Source: Pyrocephalus nanus (taxonomy: Eukaryota > Chordata > Aves > Passeriformes > Tyrannidae). Taken from it: 64,000 nt of DNA. The stretch covers positions 10,732,556 through 10,796,555 of the forward strand of contig CM076261.1 of assembly GCA_038380795.1 (NCBI GenBank), given 5' to 3'. Within the stretch, counting starts at the first letter, position 1; every line of letters begins with the position of its first letter. The translations under genes were made by a program, and so were the position numbers. The notes under the pieces are model-generated. The model worked only from the letters and a program-made list of their open reading frames with translations, did not search any database and was not told where the DNA came from. Below are positions 13,001-26,059 of this stretch, one piece after another.

Positions 13001-15372
13001 AGACTCATAAGTAATTTCTATATACAATTTCATATTTTCAAGTGACTCTGGTGTGGCATAAATAAACCAGAAGCTTCTTTGAAGATTCTTGAGCCTTGTA
13101 ATAAAATCAATTTTTATCTAAGCTTGCTATACAATATAGGTGGCATTTGAAATACAAAGTGCTTACTGAGAGTGTTTATTTTAGCACAGTTTTATGAAAG
13201 AATGCCAGAGAGATTGGATGTTTTTTAGGCATTATCCATGCTTTCTATATTTCCTTTCCTCCTTGACCCATAATGTAATGCAAATCAGTGATGACTATTC
13301 AGGGTTGATTTAGTAGAATTAGTCTTAACAGTTACTTTATTTATACACAGTTAGTTTAAATGAAGAAGAAAATTAAATAGGCTAAATATGGGAATCTTTT
13401 CAAGTCCATTTACTTGTGAGCCTCCTCTCTAGGGTACTTTGATGAGGATGATGCCTATCTCATTATTATGGCTATTGATTTCCTGGATTTTTCTCTTGGC
13501 ATTCCTAATATTGCTGAAAGGCTACCCTGAATAGCTGGACCAACCCCAGTCAAACTGAATTACCTGGGATTACCTGATAAAGCTCTAGTATACCATTTTT
13601 AGCTAAGTATGAAGTAGAGGAAATGGGTGAAGTGTCTTGTTATTTCTTTTGTTTGAGTCTTGCTTTGAAATTGTTGTATTGTTTTATAGTATCTTGTGAT
13701 TTGGCTAGGTTTTGCTTAGATCAATGGCTCATTATTCAGATGAGCACCCACCATCAACAATAGGGACATCATTTACTTTCTCATAAGGCTGTAGATAGGT
13801 TAGATTTAAATAGCAACAAAAGTTGCTATAGTTTATCATTCTTCCTAAACTTGTGGTATACCCTGGTACACCAGCATGCAATCAGTCTTAATAGAATCAA
13901 CAAAACTTGGATCACCACCACTTGGATTTTTTCATATGTCAGAAAATTTCTCTTTATTTTAGCAGGGACCACTAGATTATATGTAATACTTGCTGAATTC
14001 ATATTATTTTTTAATTATCACAGCTGGAAAGATGTGAAAATCTAAAGTAGAAATGATTAGGGAATTTTCAAGAAAGCATTTTTTTTGCAGTTGACAAGAA
14101 GGAATTTTTCTTACTTTTTTTTTTTGGTGAGGAAGGTTAAAGAACTTCTGAAACATTTTCACATTTTGTATGTGAATGATTCGGACTACGAAGAACCAGT
14201 AAAAGTCCTCTTTGGAAATTTAATCAAATTATACTATCAAAATTAAATATAAGCTGAAATAAAAATTAAGCCTTTGATTTTTTATAAATTGACTCTTCTA
14301 TCTTTTATCAAGTTGCAAGTGGTTTCAGTTTTGTTTTTAAAAATTATATTTTAAATCCATAATATTTCTGCAATACAAAGTGTTTTCTTCTCTAAATCTG
14401 GATCTAATTCTACACCTGCTCCACTGAAGCTTTTAGGTTGGTGTGGTGTTAGGTCAACAGAGGGAGGAAAATTACCTCACCTTTCCCTGTCTCTGGTATC
14501 ACCAGACTTATGATGTAGGATTTCTGCCAGTGTAGCCTAAATACTAGATGCTTTATAAAGGATGCTTTTTACTTTTTTTTAGAGCATAAGAGAGATGAAG
14601 AGTGAAGACTAATCATATCCATGGCTTTGTTTTGGATCTGCTCGTGCTACTACATACCTAGTAGAGACAAAATACTTGTTCTATTGACTATGTTTCTGAC
14701 TTTGAGAAAACGGTATTTGAAAAATCTCTTTATGAAACAGCCCAGAACACGAGGATAATATTCATTTCAGTGAAATGAATTACCAGAAGTGAGCAGGATT
14801 AAGAAGGCACAACTGAAAACAATAACATTCTAAAGACATCACCTAGATTCACCACGCTCACAAAAGACTGCCTGCTTAGACCAATAATCACACACTGAAG
14901 ACCATACAACATTCCCTACATTTAAAAATAGTTATACCACCAAAGGATGTAGAAGAAAGATCCCCTATTCAAGCACTATAAAAGGCTTTGAAACTCCTGC
15001 TAGTTATTTCAACTTCATGATTACCAAAGAAAATGAGCCAAACAGCTTTCTATTTCTGTTATCTTGCTTTAAGCTTTCAAAAAAAATTTTTTTATCTGTA
15101 ATTAAAAGTAATTGGGAAAGATGTTACAGAGACAAGGAAGAATATATATATATTCTTCAACTGCATTTTCAAGTTATGACCTTTTTCAGTTGAGTAGAGT
15201 TTTACTGATGTATGAAATAGAAACAATTAAATAGACCATCTGATAAATGCTACTCATTAGTAACAGTTTTTGAAATACTGGACTAGACTTATCAAGGAGA
15301 AAACTATTATCTATCTGCACGTTTTCTTTTTAAGTGTTAGAAAAGTACATATTTGTTAAAACTACGCATGAG
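10089..15372. other. Unique non-coding sequence
   Basis: A long AT-rich interval with no recognisable gene or transposon. It contains short A/T runs (for example 11931-11945) and an imperfect TATACAAATATA/TATATTTGTG inverted motif at about 12738-12780. A near-perfect palindrome lies at 14760-14780. Confidence 0.55.
14760..14780. repeat. 10-bp inverted repeat with 1-nt spacer
   Basis: ATTCATTTCA (14760-14769) and TGAAATGAAT (14771-14780) are exact reverse complements around a single G, giving a 21-bp quasi-palindrome. It could form a cruciform or be a symmetric binding site. Chance is not excluded. Confidence 0.85.
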
Positions 15373-15410
15373 ATGAGAAGCTATTCAGATAATGCTGAAT
15401 AGCTTCTTAT
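15373..15410. repeat. Strong hairpin with 13-bp perfect arms
   Basis: AGAAGCTATTCAG (15376-15388) pairs exactly with CTGAATAGCTTCT (15395-15407) around the 6-nt loop ATAATG. Pairing continues outward through one G-T wobble and two more base pairs, giving 16 pairs. The flanks GCATGAG (about 15367) and CTTATGC (about 15406) are also partly complementary. This is the strongest unexplained inverted repeat I noticed in the unique sequence. The stem is shorter than a typical microRNA precursor, so a miRNA call is not supported by sequence alone. Confidence 0.85.
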
Positions 15411-15667
15411 GCTGAAATTATTTAGCTTGCAAAGTTAAAGATGTAAAGGAAAAAAGGCCCTGGATTAAGAGTTGCACATGCTGCTGCCTTGCCTGTGGTG
15501 TGTTTTTTTCTTGTACACTTAGGGTAATAACGTCCTACATATTAATTGATCATCCATTCAGTTAAAAGCATATCATAATATATACACACACAGTAATGTG
15601 TAAGACTCAGTCACATTCTCTGCTTGCATTACTGCTTGCAAAAACTCTAATTTCTAAGATGTCTTGC
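15411..15667. other. Unique non-coding sequence
   Basis: Short AT-rich spacer between the hairpin and the CR1 element, with a TATATACACACACA-type microsatellite remnant near 15578-15592. Nothing else is recognised. Confidence 0.5.
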
Positions 15668-16396
15668 AAGGGACCAACTAAGGTCATCAAAGTCCAACTC
15701 CTGGTCCTGCACAAGACACCTCAAGTCACATCATGCGCCTGAAAGAGAGAACTCTGTTGGGCTTGGTGCTGTGACCACTTCCCTGGGAAGCCTGTTCCAC
15801 TGCCAAAACATCCTCTGGATGAAGAATCTTTTTCTAACATCCAAGGTAAACCTCCTCTGACTTAGCTTCAGGCCATTCCCTTGGGTTCTTTCATTGGTCA
15901 CCACAGAGAAGAGATCAGTGCCTGCCCCTCCTCTTCCTCTCACAAGGAAGTTGTAACTTCAATGAGATCTCTCCCCAGTCCCCTTCAGGCTGAACAGACC
16001 AAGTGACCTCATCCGCTCTTCATATGGCTTCCCCTCAAGGCCCTTCACCATCTTCACTTCCCTCCTTTGGACACTTAATATCTTTCTTATATTGTGGTGC
16101 CCCAAAATTGCACACAATATTCAAGATGAGGCCGCTCCAGTGCAGAGCAGAGCAAGAAAATCCCCTCCCTCGACTGGCTGGGGATGCTGTACCTGATGCC
16201 CCCTAGGACAGGGTTGGCCATCCTGGCTGTCAGCAGGGCACTGCTGACTCGTATTCAACTTGCCACAGACTAGAACCCCCTAGTCCCTTTCTGTGGCACT
16301 GCTTTCCAGCATCTTGTTCCCCAGACTGTATGAACACCAAGGTTGCCTCATCCCCAGTGCACAATCCGACTCTCATCTTTATTAAATTTCTTCACC
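15668..16396 (-). mobile_element. CR1 LINE, 3' fragment
   Basis: About 0.73 kb of CR1 in reverse orientation, so the element's 3' end lies at the low coordinate. The minus strand retains the CR1 ORF2 C-terminal region, including a 70-codon open stretch (15731-15943) with the family pattern around FFIQRMFWQWNRLPREV. The frame is broken further upstream by indels. The terminal ATTCTRTG repeats are missing, so both ends are lost. It matches the forward CR1 at 50885-51805 block for block, and I place them in the same subfamily. The two copies are about 35 kb apart in opposite orientation. Confidence 0.93.
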
Positions 16397-16615
16397 TGAG
16401 GGCAGAAATCTTAATTTTTGTTTCATGTTTCGCTCTCTGAGTTCAATACACTCAATATGGTAAGGTATAGTATAAATGATGGTAAAACGGTATCAAGTAA
16501 AACAAATATTTGAGAGAGAAGGCTAGTGATTATTTATATTATTTCAGTTTTCAATTTCAATACTTCAAAAGAAGAATAGTTTCCTTATCAACTCTTTTCA
16601 CTAAGGGTGCTATAG

Positions 16616-16658
<43 letters not shown>

Positions 16659-19600
16659 TTTTCACCTAATCTGAGCAGAAAGGAAATCACTGAAGATTAA
16701 TTGCTGGAGATTGATATTCATTTTGTAATAAATATTAGGAACATAATTTGCAAGCACAAATGCACTTGAGGTCTAATGCTGCACTACTGAATCTATAGCT
16801 CCTCCTAACATTGATGTTTCCAGATAAAGCATCTTGATACAACTTTCACTGGACAAAGCTGATATTTGCAGGCACTAGTTATATTTAAACTGGGAGAGAT
16901 GTATTTATTTTCTTGCATTACAGGTATGTGTGGCCAAATTTTGATAGCAATGTACTTTTGGATGCTTCTGATTTAATATTTTACATATTTTAAATATCTA
17001 TGTATGTGAGAAACATGTTAGTAAAAACATCTCTGTTTTAAAACATGGTTATGTTCCAAAAGGATCTTAAAAATATAGTTTAACTGTTTTACCAAAGCGT
17101 AGATATAAAAACTAAAAATGTTTTACAGATATTTTACAGTAAGCTTGGCCAAAGAAATTTTTGAGAAGACCAGTGAAAATCATATTATTGCAACTTCTAT
17201 GAAAAATGAAACCACTGGATCTACTTCATATTTTTTACGCTTTCCAGTCAAAGAAAATATATAGTGATTTTTTTCCACTTTCCTCAAGTGAAAAATAGTC
17301 ACTGCTGTGAAAATGCCAACTGTTCTCTGCAAAAGTAATGACTTTTCACATGGAGAAGAAGAGTAAAATAACTGATTCTTTCAACAGGACACTGGAAATG
17401 TTAAGTTATATATTATTTTGTCCAGAAGTGAAGGCACTTAAAAAAGGGAAATCGTTGAAATATTATGCATTACACAAATGTACATGTTCTTCTGAATAGA
17501 ACCCAAGAAACTGCTGTTATTAGCCTTATTTCTAAGTTTATAGTGTAGTTATTAATGATAATGGCTGAAACATGGTAATGGGGAGATTTGCAGTTCCTGC
17601 ACTCTTGATGAACATTATTTGCTGGTTTTAGTTTTTCTGGTAGTTATTTGTTTGATTTTCCCTCAAGTTCTATCCCTGAAACACAGGTATAGGCTAACTC
17701 AGGATGACCAGAGAAGTCATTTGTTGACTATTTCTCTTCTAGTTACTTCTAAAAGACTTGGGCTCTTCATTAAAAAGACAGCAAGAAAATAAAGGATAAA
17801 CTGCCATGGTACTTTTCAAGAAGCTTTTCTTGTAGTTGCCACAGAGATGCTGCACAAATAGAAATGGGATTTTGATTAAAAGGGTGGATGGCAAACAGGA
17901 AAAGAAGTTCATTGTGTTTGAGGTTAATTTTGACATGGTCATTTATAATGAAACTCTTTGTACAGAAAACATTAAAACAAGCTGTAGACATGGAAACAAA
18001 TACCATCCTTTTTGTAAATCAGAAAAGAATTAAATAAGATTTGGAAATTATGTTTAAAATGTTTTAAAAAAATGATTAACCTTGCAAAGAAAGGTCTGTG
18101 GCAAACCATTTCTAATTCAAATTGTTTAGTTCTACATTACAGTCATGTGGTTTATACTAGTAGTTCTTAGCCTGTGAATCATGAAGAGCCACATTATTTT
18201 GTCCAGCCTAATCTCCTTTGGTATGTAAAAAATTAAATGTAAAAATGAGTAAATAAATAAAATAAATAATTAACACCTTTGGTCTCTTTTACTAGTGTAG
18301 AACAGCAAGGGGACCTAAGTAGAAACAATATCCTGAGTGCCAGGCTAGTGTAGAAATAAAGTTATTGTCGGTCTTACTTTTTTCAAAGATTTCTCCATTC
18401 CTCCTTGCTTTTTCTTTCATTGAATATTTTTTACCTTGGACAATACTGTGCTGTTGTTAGCTTTCCCTTACTAGCAGAAAACTATTAAAAGCACCAAGTA
18501 TGTCAAAGCCAGATAACATCAGAAATAATGCTGCCTTCTCTCTGTCGTCTCGCTGTCACTTAACCAGCAATTCAGAGTGGTGCCTTTCTTAAATCTTATC
18601 TAATAATTTTCTATATTCCTTTTAAACTTCCACTCAGAGCCATTTCCTTGCCTTATTTACTCTGACACTGTTCAGAAATCACAGAGGTTGGGACTTTTTG
18701 AGGCCAGGACTTGTTACCAAGTCTTTCTTCTTCAAGCGCATTTTCTTATTGGTTATTAGATGTAAATGAATTTATGCTTACTATGGCCAAAAATGTGAAG
18801 TGATCTGGAAAAGACCTTTTAAAGGAGCATTTCAGGGTCTTCTATATATCATGTTTATATAATAAATATAAATTATAAGTCTAAATGATCAAGTGGATTA
18901 ATGAAAATTGAAAAATATATTTTTACCATTCATGAAATAATTTGGGGTATTTATTCGACCCAGACCACAACTCTTTGAGCCACTTTATATCTTATGAAAC
19001 TACCACAAATTGTTATAATTTCTGATTAGATTTTCTTCATATTATTGCAATGTAAAAATATTCACCTTATAACCAAAAATATGTGCTCCTGATCTAAATA
19101 TCTATTTCATTTTTGCTATGCAATTGAAGAATCTTCTTTCTGATTTTACTTCCTGACATTTTTTGAGGAATACAATCTTTTGGAATCTAAGAAAAAAAAT
19201 CACAGGCATAGTCCTCCTATTAGTAAAGGTGGTGTAATAAATGACTTGGTTATTCATCTATGCTACAAACAGTAGATCATCAAGGTGAAACAACGCTCCT
19301 TTTCTTTTCCTCCATGTGGATTGTAGAGTTAACCCAATTAACCCATTCTTTTCTCCTGGGGAGAAAAAAAAACAAAACAGGGAAAAAATTGCCTCAATAG
19401 GATTCATCATATTGCCTCCTAAACTAGGAACCTATAAGATTTCCTTCCTTCACACCACAGCTGAGTGTTCCCTGGCATGCTTAAATCTAATGAAGAATAA
19501 CTAAAACAGAGACTGTGCCTGTGGGAACCCTGACCTGTGTCAATTTTTCTGAGATGCATTTTGGAAGAGGAAGAATAGCAGTCTAAATATGAATTGTCAT

Positions 19601-20880
19601 CTGATGCTGGTCTATGCAACAGCTTTGTTCTATCTAAACGTTCTCCTTTTTTGTTCTTTTGGCCTTTCTACACCAAAACAGAAGATCCACAGGGTTACAA
19701 CACTAAATACAAAGAGTTTTCAGGATGAGCTTTGGAGTGAATGAATCACTGAATTCCATCTCTCTCTTGCTTGAGCGTAATATTTATAGGAAAACGGTTG
19801 TACTTCACTAAATGTGGAACTATGTCTCTTACCTAAGTGATGTTTGAATGACAGCCTGAGCACCTAGAAAACAGGTAAACAAGTGTTAGAAATGAGATTG
19901 AACAGTAAATTTGCTCTGACATGGAACAAGTTGAGCCTTGGAAGTCTAGACAGTCACTTACATTTGACAGTATCGTGCTCTTCCTTTGACAGTAATAGCT
20001 GCAAAGAGATATCATCGTATGACAATGCACTCATGACAATGCACTGGCTTCTCCCAAAAAGTTAATTTCATAGTTAGAGAACATGTGCAGCATACAGATG
20101 ACCATATATGATATAGAGTGTTTAACACTGTTTCAAAAATCTTGCACTTTCATTTTATCACCAATTAATACGTGGTGTTATTCAACAGAGAGAAAAAATA
20201 AATCTTATTCAAAGAGATCTTTGAATGGTGCAATCTCATGACTGCGGTAACAAAAGAAAAAGAAATGTCAGTGTCTGTTTCTATAGTTAAAGAAAGAATT
20301 GTCATGACCCTTACTGGTGTCTGTGTGTGCTTGAATTACAACAGGACTGCACATCCCACAGATGCTTTTATATCTTTTGTGTTCTTTTAGCTAAGGTGCC
20401 AACTTCAAAAAAAAAAAACTTTTTACTAGCTGAAGACAAGCATCACCACCTTGTACTGATAGCAGGCAGCTAGAAATATGGAATGTATACCATATTGTGT
20501 TATACAATTGAACAAACTGAGAATGGAGTCTCTTAAAGGGCAGAATTCTTAAACTCAATGCAAATAGAGAAAAGATAACTAATGGAATACCCCTGCAATT
20601 AAATGAAACATTTTCATTAGTAAGTTTTCCATCTCCTCAATGAGATTTTTCAATTAATAATATTATATGTATCTTTATAGTAACAAGTCTGAGTGATTGG
20701 AAACTATGCACTGAAGAAAGAAGTAGGAAGAAGCTGCTATTTTTATTATGATTACTACTTTTTCTTAAGTTTGTTTTGAAATATTCTATTAGATCTTTTT
20801 AAACATATCTTCTTCCCAAGTTTTTAGGTAGAAAAGCATTAATTAAAAATGACATTTATTTTATTATTAGTTATTATTAT
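16397..20880. other. Unique non-coding sequence
   Basis: A long AT-rich interval with no recognisable gene or transposon. It holds the (TA)n tract at 16618-16650, an (AAAT)n-like patch at about 18247-18270, and a 14-bp near-tandem repeat of ATGACAATGCACTC at about 20019-20046. Confidence 0.55.
16618..16650. repeat. (AT)n microsatellite, 33 bp
   Basis: A perfect alternating AT run of 33 bp. Likely length-polymorphic. No functional inference. Confidence 0.97.
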
Positions 20881-21235
20881 TCAGCCTGGTGAAGAGAAGG
20901 CTCAGGGGAGGAATCATCTCATCCACGTGTATAAATACTTAATGGGAGGGAATGAAGAAGACACTTCAGTAGTGCTCAGTGAAAGGGCAAGAGACAAACA
21001 GCGCAAACATAAATCAGGAAGTTCCTCTTGGACTCTTTCCTGTGAGGGTTGTCAAATGCTGGAGCACGTTGCCCAGAGAGGCTGCTGAGTCCTCATCCTT
21101 GTGATATTCAAACCCCACCTGGATACATTGCTGAGCAACCTGCTTTTGTTGACCCTGTTCTGAGCAAGGGATTGGACTAGATGAGCTCCAAAGGTTTCAT
21201 CCAACCTCAGCTGTTCTACATTTCAAATATTCTAC
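20881..21235 (+). mobile_element. CR1 LINE, 3' fragment (older)
   Basis: A diverged CR1 tail of about 355 bp in forward orientation. It starts at TCAGCCTGGTGAAGAGAAGG, the well-conserved block shortly after the reverse transcriptase region. It passes through CCTGTGAGGGTTGTCAAATG and GCCCAGAGAGGCTGCTGAGT, and ends with CAACCTCAGCTGTTCTACAT, a decayed version of the CR1 3' terminus. No open frame survives. The GTTGCCCAGAGAGGCTG segment marks it as a different subfamily from the 6951 and 28700 copies. Confidence 0.88.
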
Positions 21236-23165
21236 ATAATGATACATGCTTGTTTTTTGCCCACAGGCAGAAAACCTACAACACAATCCAAATTGTATGT
21301 TACCTGAGGTACTGAAACATGGAAAAATTTTCAAGTAGTTTTTGCACTTGAAGATGCATAAAGTAAATTACTTTTTAACTATACATTTTTGTTTAAATGT
21401 TTTAAATGTTTTAATTAAAAAGAAGACATTAACCTTGAAAAGCTTCTTTTTACTTTGCATAGGGATTCCACAGCCTCTACAGGCCACCAGTGTTTCATCA
21501 CCTTTTGAAATAATTTTTCCATATGCCCATATTAATCATAATTTCCTTTACTGCAATTTGTCTGTTGCCCCTCATTCTTCCAATCTGTCCCTCCAGGAGT
21601 AGTCTGGCTCCACATAGATTACAAACCAACATTTTCAGTGAATAAGCAGCAGGGAGAGCTCCAACTCATGGCACAGGTACTCATCAGAAGAAATTAGGTG
21701 GTGGTGGCATAATATGTTATTTTCAACTACCAAGATGACTATTAGAAAAAACTTTTAGCCTGTTGCAATTGTCAAATAATAAAAAACTTAATCCAAACTC
21801 TACCTTTGGACAGAGGTATGTGAATGATGAATTATGAGATAAAATAGGTTAACTCAAAACTCTTTAACAGTTCTGCAGATTTATTATGGTCAGTGAAAGT
21901 GATAAGGTGTAACTGAGGACAGTATTTAGTGTAATAAACTCAAACAATTATAAATGTTAGAGAGAAAAAAAATTAGCTTCAAATACTTAGCTTCATCTCA
22001 TGATATGCGAGAAGAATATATTACAAGACTTTAAATATGAAAATGAATTTGCTGAACTAAGAGATTAAACATGAATGATTTGACTTGTGAGATCACTGTG
22101 CCTGTTAGGTTCAAGATTAGATTAGGTTCACATAGATACCTCTATGCTGGAATACAATATTTTACTGCTATTTAGGAATTTTAGAATTTAATGAAAGGGA
22201 TCTAAGAAAAGTTAAAGTGGACATTTTAGGCCAGAATAGAACAGTATTACACAGTAGCAGGAAACAAAAAATTAGCTGAGTTTAGAGAGTATATATGCAG
22301 AACTGCATGCAGAGATAAGCATATCTCCATCAGCAACAAGATAAGCAGGCCTGTTTTCCAGCAGAGTCCCACAGACTCATATAATTTACTAGGAGCAATG
22401 GGATAATAGTGTTTACTGCAGTTTGCATGTTATGCACAAATACAAATGCATATACGTGCATACACACACTCATTTGTATGGATAAGAGCATACACCCATG
22501 TAGATGGCAGGGAAAACAAAAGCTGTTTGCAGTTCTTCCTGCTACTTAACTTCCTCCATTTCTGCACAAACAGCATCGGGAGAGACTTGTAGGAAAAATT
22601 CTTCATTACCATGTTTCACTCTTTTCCAATACTTCATGGTCAGTAATGTCTGGAAGAATCAGTGCCAACCAGCTTTTCAGTGCAAAGGCGTAGTGGTTAT
22701 CTGGGACTCCTCTCCTTGACTACAGCAGAGCACAGACCCTCTATAGTGAAAGCCCGCATATTGCAGGATGCTGGGCAGTGGAAAGCTGATCTTTGGAACA
22801 GTGAATGCATTTGCGGAAATAATTTTGGTATTGCTACACAGATTTAAATCCTTTGGTTTAAAAGACTTCTGCACAGAAAGAAAACCCAATTCAGATTCAA
22901 ATCAGGAAGAAATTTTCTTAATAAAGCCATTCTGGTAACTGGAGAAAATGGGACTCTGGGTCTTGCAGTGTAAGCCCTGCTTACACACCAATAACTTCTG
23001 AGGGTATTAAAAGAAAACATCGTTTAAACATTCACAGAAATTAACTGCATAATTGAATCGTGCAGCTCTGTAGAGAATTTAAAAGCTGAATTTATTTCTT
23101 TTAAAAGTTGGATTTCAGACAGAACAAATCAAGGCAAAATTAAAACTGTTTCTTTTGTTCCAGTT
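21236..23165. other. Unique non-coding sequence
   Basis: No gene or known repeat is recognised. A less AT-rich patch at about 22650-22820 carries a few CpGs and overlapping short open frames on both strands, but there is no convincing splice pair or protein similarity. Confidence 0.5.
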
Positions 23166-25548
23166 AGAATCATAGAATCATCAAGGCTGGAAGAGACCTT
23201 TAAGATTATCAAGTCCAACTGTAAGCCCAGCGATATCACTGTAACCCCCAAAGCACTAAACCATATCACTAGTGCCAGATTCAGATGCCTCTTGAATACT
23301 TGAGGGGATGGTGACTTCACCACCTCCCTGGGTAACCTATTACTACCCTAACAGTGAACTTTTTTTCTAATGTCTAATCTGAATCTTCCCTGTCTCAGCT
23401 TAAAGCCATTTGCTCTGGTCCTGTCACTGCAGGCATGGCAGAAAAAACCAGCCCCCACTGCTTTACAACCTCCTTTCAGGTAGTAGTAGAGAGCGATGAA
23501 GTCGCCCCCTGAGCCTCCTCTAAACAAACGGAGCTCCCTCAGCCTTTCCTCTTAAGACAAGTTTTGTAGACCTTTTATGAACCTTGTTATCCTTCCCTCA
23601 ACATGCTCCAGCACCTCAGTGTCATTTTTAAAGTGAAGGGCCCAGAACTGAACGCAATACTCAAGGTATGGCCTCACCAATGCTGAGTACAGAGGGATGA
23701 AGACTTCCCTAGTCCTGTTGGCTACACTACTCTTGATAAAGGCTGAGATACCATTGGCCTTGGCCACACTGCCCATACTGAGTCAGCTGTCAACCAGAAG
23801 CCCCAAGTCCCTTTTTGCCAAATAGTCCTCGAGCCACTCCTCAAGCCTGCAGCACTGCATGGGATTACTGCAACCCAAGTGCAGGACCTGGCATTTTGCC
23901 TTATTGAACCTCATGCAATTGTCCATAGCCCATAAACTGAGTCTGTCCAGGTCTCTCTGTAGACCATTCCTACCCTTGAGCAGATCAAGACTTCCACCCA
24001 ACTTAATATCATCTGCAAATTTACTGAAGGTGTACTCAATCCCCATGTCCAGATCATCAGTAAAGATGTTAAACAGGATCAGCTCCAAAAAATGAGCCCT
24101 GGGGAACCCTGCTCAAGACTGGCTGCCAAATGGATTTAGCTCCATTCACCTCAACTTTCTGGGTCTAGCCATCCAGCCAGTTATTTACCCATTTACCTGT
24201 CCAAGCCACAGGCAGCCAGTTTTTATGGGAAGACACTGTGGGAGACAGTGTCAAGTGCTTTACTGAAGTCTAGACTACATCTACAGACTTCCCCTCATCT
24301 ACTAAGTGGGTCACTTTATCATAGAAGGAGATCAGGTTGGCCAAGCCGGATCTATCTTTCTTAAATCCATGTTGTCTGGGCTTGATCCTCTGATAGTCCT
24401 GTAAGTGTCATATAAGGGCATTCAGGATGATTTCTTCCATAACCTTGCCCAGAACTGAGGTTAGGCTGACAGGTCTGTAGTTTACCGGATCATCCTTCAG
24501 ACTTTTCTTGTAGACAGGCATTACATTTGCTGATTTCCAGTCAGCTGGACCTTCTCCAGTTAACCAGGACTGCTGGATTGAGAATGGTTTGGCAAGTTCT
24601 TTAGCCAGTTCCCTTATTACTTGGGGGTGGATCCCATCAGGGCCCATAGACTTGTGAGTGTCTAATTGGCATAGTAGATCACTAATCATCTCCTTCTAGA
24701 TTATGGGAGCCTCAGTAGTATCCCCAGTCACCAACTTCCAGCTCCCAGGAGCTGGGTATCCTGAGGACAACTGATTTTGAAATTGAAGACTGGAGGCAAA
24801 GGAGGCATTAGGTACCTTTACCTTTTCCTCATCCACTGTTGCTACTCTGTAGTCAACAAATGATGGAGACACTCTTTGACTCTCCTTTTGCTGCCAATGC
24901 ATTTATAGAAACTTTTTCTGTTGGCTTTAACTATAATGGCCAAATCAAGTTCTAGTTGGGCTTTGGCTCTTCTAATTTCTCCCTACATGACCTCATGATA
25001 TCATTATAGTTCTCCCAGGTTACCTGACCCTCTCTCTAGGGTCAATAGATCCTCTTTTTTTTTTTTCCTAAGTTCCAGCCCAAGTTGTCTGTTTAACCAG
25101 GCTTGTCTGTCTCCCTAAAGGTTTGTCTTTTTACACATGGGGACATCCTGCTCCTGAATATTTAACAATTAATTTTTAAAACACATCCAGTCCTCCTGGA
25201 CTGCTTTGCCCTTCAGGACTGGCTCCCAAGTGACGGTCAATCAGTGTCCTAAACAGTCCAAAGTCTGTCCTCCAGAAGTCCAAGGTGGAAGTTCTTCTTG
25301 CGCCCCTCTTTATTTCACCCAGTATAGAAAATGCTAACATTTTGTAGTTACTATGCCCAAGACAGCCACCAACACCACACTACCTACTAGTTCTTCTTTT
25401 CTCACAAACAACAGGTCTAGCAGGGCATCTCCTCTGCTAAGCTCATTTATCACTTGTGTTAGGAAGTTTTCTTCCACACACTCTGGGAACCTTCTAGACT
25501 GCTTCCTCTCTGCTGTATTTTATTTTTTATTTCCAGCAGACATCTGAC
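23166..25548 (-). mobile_element. CR1 LINE, long 5'-truncated copy
   Basis: About 2.4 kb of CR1 in reverse orientation. The 3' terminus appears at the low coordinate as the reverse complement of the ATTCTATGATTC end, followed by the GGCTGGAAGAGACC block. Going up in coordinate, the minus strand passes through the ORF2 C-terminus, the reverse transcriptase and the more N-terminal linker of ORF2. The copy ends near 25548, just before a 21-nt poly-T. Full CR1 elements are roughly 4.5 kb, so the 5' part is missing. Coding is split into several fragments by indels and stops. Unlike the copy at 37641, the catalytic FADD motif is kept here. Confidence 0.95.
23552..24902 (-). pseudogene. CR1 ORF2 reverse transcriptase remnants
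   Basis: Four minus-strand open fragments of one decayed CR1 ORF2, in order from the N-terminal side. The first, 24696-24902, is the region before the reverse transcriptase. The second, 24408-24689, has the RT finger region with HKSMGPDGIHPQVIREL and NYRPVSLTSVLGKVME. The third, 23783-24088, has the palm with the catalytic FADD motif (residues 24-27 of that fragment) followed by KLGG. The fourth, 23552-23776, has the C-terminal block with [17 protein letters not shown]. The segment between 24089 and 24407 carries the motif-A region in disrupted frames. The intact protein would copy CR1 RNA at the target site. This copy cannot, because the frame is broken at least three times. Confidence 0.9.
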
Positions 25549-25558
25549 TCAGTTCAGC

Positions 25559-25579
25559 TTTTTTTTTTTTTTTTTTTTT
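25559..25579. repeat. Poly-T (21 T) at the CR1 5'-truncation side
   Basis: An uninterrupted run of 21 T lying about 10 bp beyond the last sequence I can assign to the reverse-oriented CR1. On the element's own strand it is an A21 tract directly upstream of the truncation point. Confidence 0.95.
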
Positions 25580-26059
25580 GGTCTTGCAACCCTAATTCAT
25601 ACTTACCATAGATTCCCTTATGAATTTTTTTTCTGCTCATAAAATTTTTGAGATAATGCATTATCAAAAATTCTGATTTTTCAAACTTGTATAGATTTGC
25701 AACATTTTATTTTTAAGGCCAAGTTTCATCTAATGCAAAATATCATGCTCCATTAATTTTAATAAAATTATATTGATTTGCATCATCATAATCAAAATAG
25801 TGCTTACCTGAAATTAATTTTTATAATGCTTGTGTTGACAAAATCTATGTCTTAGTACCGTACTAGCAAGTGTATTAGAAAAAAAAATTATGTCGATCAG
25901 ATGATAAATATTACCTGAGATAGAATGAAGGATAGAAGGTCTTTGCTGAAGAAGGCTGAAATCCAGTGAGAGTGCAAAATGTCAGCCTGAATAACTATTT
26001 CCCACCCAGTTTGAATTTCAAGAGATGTAAATTGAAATGAGAGAGAAGCTAACTTCTGA
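25580..26059. other. Unique AT-rich sequence
   Basis: Very AT-rich with no recognisable gene. The last 100 bp or so may be a further decayed part of the old LINE fragment that follows. Confidence 0.45.

Noticed and set aside
16618..16650. (TA)n tract as a replication origin or regulatory element
   Set aside because: A plain dinucleotide microsatellite with no supporting context.
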